Of a stretch of 64,000 nt of DNA, positions 34,797-41,817 are shown one piece after another. Position numbers and translations under genes: made by a program. The stretch comes from Pseudonocardia hierapolitana (lineage in GTDB: Bacteria > Actinomycetota > Actinomycetes > Mycobacteriales > Pseudonocardiaceae): positions 3,348,001-3,412,000 of the forward strand of contig NZ_VIWU01000001.1 of assembly GCF_007994075.1 (NCBI RefSeq), read 5' to 3'. The notes below the pieces were generated by a model. It saw only the letters and a program-made list of their open reading frames with translations. It was not told the DNA's origin and ran no database searches. Every line of letters begins with the position of its first letter. Position 1 is the stretch's first letter.

Positions 34797-35429
34797 ATGT
34801 CACTCGCCCGGGTTCACAACTTCGCCATCTCGCTCGACGGCTTCGGCACCGGTGAAGGGCAGAGCCGCGACCTGCATTTCGGTCACGCCGGAGAGCGGCT
34901 GCACGAATGGATGTTCGCCACCGGGTGGTGGACGCCCGGCGGCAGCGGCGGCGTCGACGACGCGTTCGTCCGGCGGCACGACGAGGGGATCGGCGCCGAG
35001 ATCATGGGCGCCGGCAAGTGGGGCCACCCCGGATGGCACGAGGACCCGGAGTGGAAGGGCGCCTGGGGTCCCAACCCGCCGTTCCACACGCCGGTCTTCG
35101 TCCTCACCCATCACACGCGCCCGCCGATCGAGATGGAGGGCGGCACGACCTACCACTTCCTCGACGCCTCGCCGGCCGAGGCGCTCGAGGTCGCCCGCGA
35201 GGCCGCGGGCGACCGGGACGTGCGGATCGGCGGGGGCCCCACCGTGATCCGCGAGTTCCTCGCGGCCCGGCTCATCGACCACATGCACGTCGCGGTGGTG
35301 CCGATCCTGCTCGGCAGGGGCGTGCCGCTGTGGGACGGCCTGGAGGGCCTCGAAAAGGACTACCAGGTCGAGGCCACCGCCTCGCCCAGCGGGGTCACGC
35401 ACCTGACGTTCACCCGCAAGGGGGCCTGA
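34797..35429 (+). CDS. DHFR/RibD-like reductase, copy 2 of 3
   Basis: 210 residues. Start VHNFAISLDGFGTGEGQSRD, C-terminal DVRIGGGPTVIREFLAARLI and VVPILLGRGVPLWDGLEG. It is the most diverged of the three, with a longer central loop (GWHEDPEWKGAWGPNPPFH). ATG 34797 follows CGAAGGGAC and lies 20 bases after copy 1. The substrate is unknown. Confidence 0.9.
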   Translation: MSLARVHNFAISLDGFGTGEGQSRDLHFGHAGERLHEWMFATGWWTPGGSGGVDDAFVRRHDEGIGAEIMGAGKWGHPGWHEDPEWKGAWGPNPPFHTPVFVLTHHTRPPIEMEGGTTYHFLDASPAEALEVAREAAGDRDVRIGGGPTVIREFLAARLIDHMHVAVVPILLGRGVPLWDGLEGLEKDYQVEATASPSGVTHLTFTRKGA

Positions 35430-35430
35430 G

Positions 35431-36000
35431 ATGGGCAGGATCGTGGTCACCGAGTTCATCTCGCTCGACGGCGTCGTCGAGGCCCCGGGCGGTGAGGACT
35501 TCAAGTACCCGAACTGGACGTTCGCGTTCGACCGGGGCGACGACGGCGAGCGGTTCAAGGTCGACGAGGCGCTCGGGGCCGAGGCGTTGCTGCTCGGCCG
35601 CAGGACCTACGAGGGCTTCGCCGCCGCCTGGCCGGCCTACGAGGGCGAGCTCGCCGACAAGTACAACGGCATGCCCAAGTACGTGGTCTCGCGCACCCTC
35701 ACCGATCCCTCGTGGAACAACACCCGTGTGCTCGGCGGCGACCTCGTCACGGAGGTGACTGCGCTGAAGGGGGAGGTGGACGGTGAGCTCCAGGTCGCGG
35801 GGAGCATCCAGCTCGTGCAGGGGCTCATCGCGAACGACCTGGTCGACGAGATCCACCTCATGACGTTCCCGGTCATCCTCGGCACGGGACGACGGCTGTT
35901 CGGGGAGACCCCCGACAAGTCGACGTGGAAGCTGACGGAGTCGAGGACGGTCGGCGAGGGGATCCCGATCACGATCTTCCAGCGGGTGGATCAGAAGTAG
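35431..36000 (+). CDS. DHFR/RibD-like reductase, copy 3 of 3
   Basis: 189 residues. IVVTEFISLDGVVEAPGGED, ALLLGRRTYEGFAAAWPAYE and LQVAGSIQLVQGLIANDLVD match copy 1 closely in layout. It starts one base after the stop of copy 2, so the three genes form one operon. The 3' end overlaps the convergent DUF1707 gene by 10 bases. Confidence 0.9.
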   Translation: MGRIVVTEFISLDGVVEAPGGEDFKYPNWTFAFDRGDDGERFKVDEALGAEALLLGRRTYEGFAAAWPAYEGELADKYNGMPKYVVSRTLTDPSWNNTRVLGGDLVTEVTALKGEVDGELQVAGSIQLVQGLIANDLVDEIHLMTFPVILGTGRRLFGETPDKSTWKLTESRTVGEGIPITIFQRVDQK

Positions 36001-36590
36001 CGGCCCGCGATGCGGTAGCGCCGCCGCACCGTCACCGAGCCCATCCCGGCCCGGCCGTGCACCACGAAGTGGGGCACGCCGGGCCGGGGGACGGACGGGA
36101 CGCTGCTCTTCACCGTGCCCATGCTCGCCACGACGTCGTCGACGTTCGCGGTGGAGTCGTCCGGCACGAGGAGCTTCGCCGACCCGGCGCCCAGGTCGAC
36201 CTCGATGTCCACCACGGCGTGCGGGATGACCGTGTCGCAGAAGTCGAGCACCACCGAGCCCATCGCGCTCAGCAGACGCAGCCGCGCCGGCACGTCCCAC
36301 GACCCGCTGCGTTTGATGGTCGACATCCCCGCGCGCAGCACCAGCGGTGGCGCGTCCGACGGCACCGCGAGCGCCGGCCGGTCGACGAACGCGTCGGGGT
36401 CCGGCAGGTCGACGAACGGCGGGCGCAGGTCGGACTCGTAGCGCGCCGCGTAGACCATGTCGAGCCGTTCCTCCAGCTCGCTCAGGGTGATGCGGCCCTC
36501 GGCGAGCGCCTGGTGCAGCCGCTGGGCCGCCCGCTCGCGGTCCGCGTCGGAGATGCGGAACCCGCGGGACTCGGACGGCGGCTCGCTCAC
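35991..36590 (-). CDS. DUF1707 and cell-wall-stress (LiaF C-terminal-like) domain protein
   Basis: 199 residues. The N-terminal DUF1707 (SHOCT-like) segment reads FRISDADRERAAQRLHQALA and EGRITLSELEERLDMVYAAR. The C-terminal part with strand-rich GSWDVPARLRLLSAMGSVVL and DLGAGSAKLLVPDDS resembles the cell-wall-active-antibiotic-response domain of LiaF-type proteins. No membrane helix is seen. It starts at GTG 36590 with TAGGCT 6 nt upstream. Its role in envelope stress is inference. Confidence 0.85.
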   Translation of the reverse strand: MSEPPSESRGFRISDADRERAAQRLHQALAEGRITLSELEERLDMVYAARYESDLRPPFVDLPDPDAFVDRPALAVPSDAPPLVLRAGMSTIKRSGSWDVPARLRLLSAMGSVVLDFCDTVIPHAVVDIEVDLGAGSAKLLVPDDSTANVDDVVASMGTVKSSVPSVPRPGVPHFVVHGRAGMGSVTVRRRYRIAGRYF

Positions 36591-36596
36591 GGCGCG

Positions 36597-36602
36597 AGCC
36601 TA
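36597..36602 (-). promoter_or_regulatory. -10 box TAGGCT for the DUF1707 gene
   Basis: Reads TAGGCT on the minus strand, 6 nt before GTG 36590. Confidence 0.5.
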
Positions 36603-36631
36603 ACGGCGCGACGCAGCCGCGACCGGGCTTA

Positions 36632-36794
36632 GGGAGCGTGCTGAAGAACCACGACCTACTACGCGACGCCAAGGCGGCCACCTCGCTGCGTTGTCGTCGT
36701 CGCCGATACAACCCGGTACGGGACTCCTCCTCCGCCTTGCGATGTGGCCACCTGGCCGCCGCTCGCTACGGCCGCGGTTCTTCAGCACGCTCCC
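36632..36794. repeat. 163-bp palindromic element (MITE-like) upstream of dprE1
   Basis: Perfect 19-bp terminal inverted repeats: 36632-36650 (GGGAGCGTGCTGAAGAACC) and 36776-36794. The interior is an imperfect palindrome with matching GGCCACCTCGC/GGCCACATCGC segments. No open frame inside looks like a protein. The right end lies 5 bases from the dprE1 -10 box, so the -35 region falls inside the element. Confidence 0.8.
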
Positions 36795-36799
36795 AGCGC

Positions 36800-36805
36800 T
36801 ACCCT
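36800..36805 (+). promoter_or_regulatory. -10 box TACCCT for dprE1
   Basis: TACCCT ends 8 nt before ATG 36814. The palindromic element ends at 36794, so sequence at -35 comes from the element. Confidence 0.5.
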
Positions 36806-36813
36806 GGCCCGCG

Positions 36814-38175
36814 ATGCCGGAATCGACGAGCTTGCGCGGTTGGGGACGTACCGCGCCCACCACCGCGAAGGTGCTGGTCCCCCGCTCCCCCGACGACGTG
36901 TCGGCCGCGATCGAGACCGCAGGCCCGCGCGGCGTCATCGCGCGAGGTCTCGGCCGTTCCTACGGCGACCCGGCGCAGAACGCGGGCGGCACCGTCCTGG
37001 ACATGACGGGCCTCGCCACGATCCACTCCATCGACGCCGAGACCGGCCTCGCGGACCTGGACGCGGGCGTCAGCCTGGACACCCTCATGCGCGCCGCGCT
37101 GCCGCACGGGCTGTGGGTGCCGGTGCTGCCCGGCACCCGGCAGGTCACGATCGGCGGCGCGATCGGCGCCGACATCCACGGCAAGAACCACCACACCAAG
37201 GGCAGCTTCGGCAACCACGTCCGCTCGATGGACCTGGTCACGGCCGACGGAACCGTGCGGCACCTCACTCCCGACGGCCCGGATTCCGAGCTGTTCTGGG
37301 CCACGGTCGGCGGGATGGGCCTCACCGGCGTGGTCGTGCGCGCCACCGTTGCGCTGCACCGCACCGAGTCGGCGTACTTCGTGGTGGACACCGACCGCAC
37401 GGCCGACCTCGACGAGCTGATGGGCCTGCTCACCGACGGCTCGGACGACACGTACGGCTACTCGGCCGCCTGGTTCGACACCACCACCACCGGCGCGCAG
37501 CTCGGGCGGGCCGTGCTCACCCGCGGCTCGCTCGCGACGGTGGACCAGCTGCCCGCGAAGCTGCGCAGCGAGCCGCTGAAGTTCGACGCGCCGCAGCTGC
37601 TGTCGTTCCCCGACGTCTTCCCCAACGGGCTCGCCAACCGCTACACGCTGCGGGCTTTCAGCGAGCTCTGGTACCGCAAGGCACCGAAGCGCCAACGCGG
37701 CGCGATCCAGAACATCACGGCCTTCTACCAGGTGCTCGACCTGTTCGGGGACTGGAACCGCGTGTACGGCTCACGCGGCTTCCTGCAGTACCAGTTCCTC
37801 GTGCCGTTCGGCGAGGAGCCGACGTTCCGCCGGATCGTCGAGAAGATCGCCGCGTCGCCGCACGCGTCCGGGCTCAACGTGCTCAAGCGGTTCGGGGCGG
37901 GCAACCAGGCGCCGTTGTCGTTCCCCCAGCCGGGCTGGACGATCACGGTCGACTTCCCGATCGCCCGCGGCCTGCACCAGCTGTGCGAGGAGCTGGACGA
38001 GCTGGTGCTCGGCGCGGGTGGGCGGTTCTACCTGGCGAAGGAGTCGCGGGTGAGCGCGGCGAAGTTCCGCAGCGGCTACCCGCGCTTCGACGAGTGGCGC
38101 AAGGTGCGCGACGCCGCAGATCCCGAAGGGGTCTTCGCCTCCGACATGTCCCGCAGACTGGAGCTGACCAAGTGA
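36814..38175 (+). CDS. dprE1: Decaprenylphosphoryl-beta-D-ribose 2'-oxidase DprE1
   Basis: 453 residues (461 in M. tuberculosis). FAD-linked oxidase that converts decaprenyl-phosphoryl-ribose to the 2'-keto form, the first half of epimerisation to the arabinose donor. FAD contacts are in [19 protein letters not shown] and [32 protein letters not shown] follows. The active-site region [20 protein letters not shown] has Thr378 where M. tuberculosis has Cys387, the residue bound covalently by benzothiazinones. The catalytic Lys of YLAKESR is kept. dprE2 follows after 22 bases. Confidence 0.96.
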   Translation: MPESTSLRGWGRTAPTTAKVLVPRSPDDVSAAIETAGPRGVIARGLGRSYGDPAQNAGGTVLDMTGLATIHSIDAETGLADLDAGVSLDTLMRAALPHGLWVPVLPGTRQVTIGGAIGADIHGKNHHTKGSFGNHVRSMDLVTADGTVRHLTPDGPDSELFWATVGGMGLTGVVVRATVALHRTESAYFVVDTDRTADLDELMGLLTDGSDDTYGYSAAWFDTTTTGAQLGRAVLTRGSLATVDQLPAKLRSEPLKFDAPQLLSFPDVFPNGLANRYTLRAFSELWYRKAPKRQRGAIQNITAFYQVLDLFGDWNRVYGSRGFLQYQFLVPFGEEPTFRRIVEKIAASPHASGLNVLKRFGAGNQAPLSFPQPGWTITVDFPIARGLHQLCEELDELVLGAGGRFYLAKESRVSAAKFRSGYPRFDEWRKVRDAADPEGVFASDMSRRLELTK

Positions 38176-38197
38176 TCGACAGCTGGAGCGCACCGAC

Positions 38198-38953
38198 ATG
38201 ATCGATGCCGTGGGCAACCCGCAGAGCATCCTGCTGCTCGGCGGCACCTCCGAGATCGGCCTGGCGGTCGTCGAGGGGTTCGCGAGCGACCGGCCGCTGC
38301 GGGTGGTGCTCGCCGCCCGCCCGTCGGAGCGGCTCGACGCCGCCCGCGCCCGGCTGGAGGCGCGCGGCTGCGCCGTGGAGCTCCTCCCGTTCGACGCCGA
38401 GGCCCTCGACAGCCACGCCGAGGTGGTGCGCAAGGCCTTCACCGGCGGCGACATCGACGTGGCGGTCGTGGCGTTCGGCCTGCTCGGCGACAACGAGCAG
38501 GCCTGGACCGATGTCTCGGCAGCCGTGCGGCTCGCCCAGGTGAACTACACGGCGGCGGTGTCGGTCGGCGTCGTGCTCGCCGAGCGGATGCGCGAGCAGG
38601 GCCACGGGTCGATCGTGGCGTTCTCGTCGGTGGCAGGCGAGCGCGCCCGCCGTTCCAACTTCGTGTACGGCTCCACGAAGGCCGGGCTGGACGCGTTCTA
38701 CTCCGGGCTCACCGAGGCGCTGCGTCCCCACGGGGTGACCGTCACGGTGGTGCGCCCCGGTTTCGTGCACACCCGGATGACCGAGGGGAGGCGGCCCGCG
38801 CCGCTGTCCACCACCCCCGAGGCCGTCGCCGCGATCACCGTCGACGCCGTCCGCAGGCATCGCGAGCTGGTCTGGGCTCCCGCGCCGCTGCGTCTCCTGA
38901 TGAGCGTGCTGCGGCACCTGCCGCGTTCGGTGTTCCGGCGGCTTCCCGCCTGA
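38198..38953 (+). CDS. dprE2: Decaprenylphosphoryl-2-keto-ribose reductase DprE2
   Basis: 251 residues, short-chain dehydrogenase. LLLGGTSEIGLAVVEGFASD is the nucleotide-binding start; Ser-Tyr-Lys are in FSSVAGERARRSNFVYGSTK. It reduces the keto product of DprE1 to decaprenyl-phosphoryl-arabinose, the only known arabinose donor for arabinogalactan. It is paired with dprE1 as in mycobacteria, but aftA and emb do not follow directly; a YCII gene and two minus-strand genes intervene before emb. Confidence 0.96.
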   Translation: MIDAVGNPQSILLLGGTSEIGLAVVEGFASDRPLRVVLAARPSERLDAARARLEARGCAVELLPFDAEALDSHAEVVRKAFTGGDIDVAVVAFGLLGDNEQAWTDVSAAVRLAQVNYTAAVSVGVVLAERMREQGHGSIVAFSSVAGERARRSNFVYGSTKAGLDAFYSGLTEALRPHGVTVTVVRPGFVHTRMTEGRRPAPLSTTPEAVAAITVDAVRRHRELVWAPAPLRLLMSVLRHLPRSVFRRLPA

Positions 38954-39024
38954 CTCGGATGTCGAGAACCGCACGGCGGCTCCGACCTGTCCGTGCGAGC
39001 CGACCCGGATAGGAGCGAACCGCC

Positions 39025-39393
39025 GTGAAGTACATGCTGATCATGCAGCTGAACCCCGCCGCCTTCGACGCGCTCACCGACGAGCAGCGCACGGAGATCA
39101 TGGAGGGGCACCAGGCGTTCATGGACACCATCAAGGCGTCGGGCGAGATGGTCGAGACCAACGCCCTCGCCGAGCCGGCCCGGAGCGCCGTGGTGCGGGT
39201 GCGCGACGGGGTGCCGGTGGTGACCGACGGGCCCTACCTCGAGTCCAAGGAGTTCATGGGGGGCTACTACGTCGTGGACTGCGCCACCCGTGAGCGAGCA
39301 CTGGAACTGGCCGCCCTGATCCCGGATGCCGGGGTGGAGGGCCTGGGCATCGAGGTCCGCCCGATCATCTTCTCGGCGGGCCCGACCGACTGA
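39025..39393 (+). CDS. YCII-related (DGPF domain) protein
   Basis: 122 residues. KYMLIMQLNPAAFDALTDEQ, VTDGPYLESKEFMGGYYVVD and a C-terminal IEVRPI match the DGPF/YCII family, small ferredoxin-fold proteins often beside ECF sigma factors. No sigma factor is nearby here. GTG 39025 has TAGGAG upstream. The function is unknown. Confidence 0.88.
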   Translation: MKYMLIMQLNPAAFDALTDEQRTEIMEGHQAFMDTIKASGEMVETNALAEPARSAVVRVRDGVPVVTDGPYLESKEFMGGYYVVDCATRERALELAALIPDAGVEGLGIEVRPIIFSAGPTD

Positions 39394-39394
39394 G

Positions 39395-39448
39395 TTGCAG
39401 CAAGGCCACCTTCGCGCAACCCGTTGCGTGAAGGTGGCCTTGCTGCAA
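39395..39448. terminator. Long hairpin between convergent YCII and acyltransferase genes
   Basis: 19-bp perfect arms at 39395-39413 and 39430-39448 (core CAGCAAGGCCACCTTC), extended inward by GCGCAAC/GTTGCGT with one G-T pair. It begins one base after the YCII stop. It is the same palindrome family as 22466-22520. Confidence 0.75.
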
Positions 39449-39468
39449 TCCCCTCGCTCCCCGCGTGG

Positions 39469-40968
39469 TCAGTTCCCGGCGTGCAGGTAGTTGCCCCGGA
39501 TGTACTCGGCACGCTCGTAGTCGGCCCAGAGGTCCAGCTCGCTGCGGTGCGCCGCCCGCCGCCGCTGGGCCTTGACCAGCGCCGCCGCGAGCGTCGCGGG
39601 CCGCGTGGCCGACGCGGCGTGGCGCGGCTGCGGAAGGGGTTCGTCAAGCCAGCCGGCGGCCCTGGCTCGGCGCTTCGCGGCGAACCGCGCCGCCGCGGTG
39701 GCCAGCGCACCGTCCGAGGATGCCCCCACGTCCGGCAGGGTCAACGGCCGGGCACGCAGGATCCCCAGTGCGACGGCGGTGCGGATCGGCAGCCGCTCGA
39801 CGGCCGGGGTGAGGGCGCGCAGCCCGCGCCTGCTCGGCTCCTCGACGAACCGGTAGGTCAGCGCGGCGACACCCAGCGTGGCCAGCAACACCTGCACCCC
39901 GACGACGTGGGCGAGCGCGGTGTGCGGAGCCAGTAGTGAGTAGCGCTCCAGCGCCAGCCAGTACACCTCGAAGAGCGGGATGTGCACGAGGTAGAGGCCG
40001 TACGACACCCGGCCGCCGTAGACCAGCGCGGGGGTGGACAGCAGCATCGCCGGGCCGCGGTCGGCCACCGCGAGCGCCGCCACGAGCACCGGGAACAGCA
40101 CGATCACGGCGCCGCCCCGGCCGGGGCCCGCGAGCTCCCCGAGCAGCAGACCCCCGGCCAGCACGATCGGCAGCACCGCCGCGATGGCCGAAGCGGTGCG
40201 CAGGGCCGTCGACGTCCGGGGCAGCTTGCGCACGGCGAGGTAGGCGAGCGCGCCCGCCCCGAACCCGCACAGGATCCGCACGAGCCAGCTCCACGGGAAG
40301 TACGGGCTGCCGGTGGCGAGGTACGCCCAGGTCATGGGCACCATCAGCAGCGACGAGCCGCAGGCGAGCACCACCACCGGAAGCCCGCGCATCCGGTGCA
40401 GCACGAGCGCGGCCACCGGGAAGAGCAGGTACGCGAGCCACTCGGCGCTGATCGACCAGGTGGAACCCACCCACGAGGCCCCGTCGAAGCGGGGGTCGTC
40501 CCAGAGCTGCACCAGTACGAGCTGCTGCAGGTACTGGCCGACGTCGAGCACCGGCTGTACGGACTGGAACGCGATGACCTCGTCGCCACCGAGCGTGGCG
40601 CGCGCGATCAGCCAGACCCCGAACACGTGCAGCACCAGCAGGTACACCGGCCACACCCGGCAGGCGCGTGCCCACAGGAAGCGGGCGGTGGCCCTGGCGC
40701 GCACGCGAGGGCCGAGCTTGTCGAGGTAGGTGTAGGCGATCACGAACCCGCTCAGCACGAAGAAGAGGTCCACACCGAGCGCGCCCGCGGTGATCAGCGG
40801 CCCCAGCACGTCGACCACCTCGGCGACCCCCGGCAGCGGCGTGAAGTGGAAGTGGAACAGCACCACCCACACCGCCGCGACCGCCCGCAGCCCTGTCAGG
40901 CCTCGGATTTCACCGGAGGATGCCGCTCGAGTACCGGATGGGGTGGCCGCAGGGCAAGGGGTCGTCAC
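39469..40968 (-). CDS. Acyltransferase 3 family membrane protein
   Basis: 499 residues with about 10 membrane helices. RGLTGLRAVAAVWVVLFHFH carries the conserved His near helix 1, and LGVDLFFVLSGFVIAYTYLD follows: the OafA/acyltransferase-3 signature. Members add acetyl, succinyl or other acyl groups to wall glycans. The location between dprE2 and emb suggests a wall polysaccharide substrate, an inference. The C-terminal 100 residues are basic and Ala-rich, ending YERAEYIRGNYLHAGN, and are unusual. GTG start. Confidence 0.9.
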   Translation of the reverse strand: MTTPCPAATPSGTRAASSGEIRGLTGLRAVAAVWVVLFHFHFTPLPGVAEVVDVLGPLITAGALGVDLFFVLSGFVIAYTYLDKLGPRVRARATARFLWARACRVWPVYLLVLHVFGVWLIARATLGGDEVIAFQSVQPVLDVGQYLQQLVLVQLWDDPRFDGASWVGSTWSISAEWLAYLLFPVAALVLHRMRGLPVVVLACGSSLLMVPMTWAYLATGSPYFPWSWLVRILCGFGAGALAYLAVRKLPRTSTALRTASAIAAVLPIVLAGGLLLGELAGPGRGGAVIVLFPVLVAALAVADRGPAMLLSTPALVYGGRVSYGLYLVHIPLFEVYWLALERYSLLAPHTALAHVVGVQVLLATLGVAALTYRFVEEPSRRGLRALTPAVERLPIRTAVALGILRARPLTLPDVGASSDGALATAAARFAAKRRARAAGWLDEPLPQPRHAASATRPATLAAALVKAQRRRAAHRSELDLWADYERAEYIRGNYLHAGN

Positions 40969-41128
40969 GTTCGGAAAAACGAAGCCTGGCTAACCAGCGG
41001 TGCGAGTGACACCCGGAACGTACCGGCTTGGCCGCCGTCCTCACGGAGCGCTTCCGGCCGCGTCATCCATTCGGCCGGATACCCGTTCGTGTTTCGGCGC
41101 GCCTCGCACCGTCGGCGAGCACGGTGTG

Positions 41129-41764
41129 CTACCAGGAATCGAGGTGCAGCACGGTGTCCAGGGGCTCGCGCGGCGCAGGCCGGAACGTCTCACCCGTGTA
41201 GTACGCCGTGGGCAGCAGCACTCCCTGACGCACGTTCTGCGGGATCCCGAGCAGCTCCCCGATCTCCTTCTCGTAGGCCAGGTGCAGGGTGGTCCAGGCG
41301 CTGCCCAGCCCGCGAGCCCTGGCGGCGAGCTGGTAGCTCCAGGCGGCGGGGAGCAACGAGCCCCACAGGCCCGCCTGGTTGCCGGCCGGCAGCTCCGCCA
41401 CGGTGAGGCACCCGAGCACGAGCACCGGCACGTCGCCCATCCGCTCCGCGAGGTGGTCGGCGGAGCTCGCCACGCGGCTGCGGACGACCTGCCGCTCGGC
41501 CGAGAGCGTCGCGATCCGTTCGTTCCGGACGGCGCGGTAGCGGTCGTAGGACTGCTTGTAGTAGTCGCCGATGGCGCGCCGCCGATCCGCGTCGGTCACC
41601 ACGATCCAGTGCCAGCCCTGCTCGTTGCTCCCGGTGGGCGCCTGCAGCGCCACCTCGAGGCACTCGCGGACCAGCTCGATCGGCACGGGCCGGTCGAGGT
41701 CGAGGCGCTTGCGCACCGAACGCGTGGTGGTGAGGAGCTCATCGGGGCTCAACGGGAGCGTCAT
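41129..41764 (-). CDS. Nitroreductase-family protein
   Basis: 211 residues. TRSVRKRLDLDRPVPIELVR with ALQAPTGSNEQGWHWIVVTD is the FMN-binding start of the nitroreductase fold. LAARARGLGSAWTTLHLAYE and EIGELLGIPQNVRQGVLLPT are conserved C-terminal segments. It uses FMN and NAD(P)H; the substrate is unknown. ATG 41764 has GGAGG about 13 bases upstream; an ATG at 41776 is too close to that GGAGG. It is divergent from emb. Confidence 0.9.
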   Translation of the reverse strand: MTLPLSPDELLTTTRSVRKRLDLDRPVPIELVRECLEVALQAPTGSNEQGWHWIVVTDADRRRAIGDYYKQSYDRYRAVRNERIATLSAERQVVRSRVASSADHLAERMGDVPVLVLGCLTVAELPAGNQAGLWGSLLPAAWSYQLAARARGLGSAWTTLHLAYEKEIGELLGIPQNVRQGVLLPTAYYTGETFRPAPREPLDTVLHLDSW

Positions 41765-41805
41765 GCCCCCGATCATGCCTCCGCAGGCCTCATCCGGAAG
41801 AGGCT

Positions 41806-41811
41806 TAGGCT
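41806..41811 (+). promoter_or_regulatory. -10 box TAGGCT for emb
   Basis: TAGGCT ends 6 nt before GTG 41818. Confidence 0.5.
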
Positions 41812-41817
41812 TCGCGC

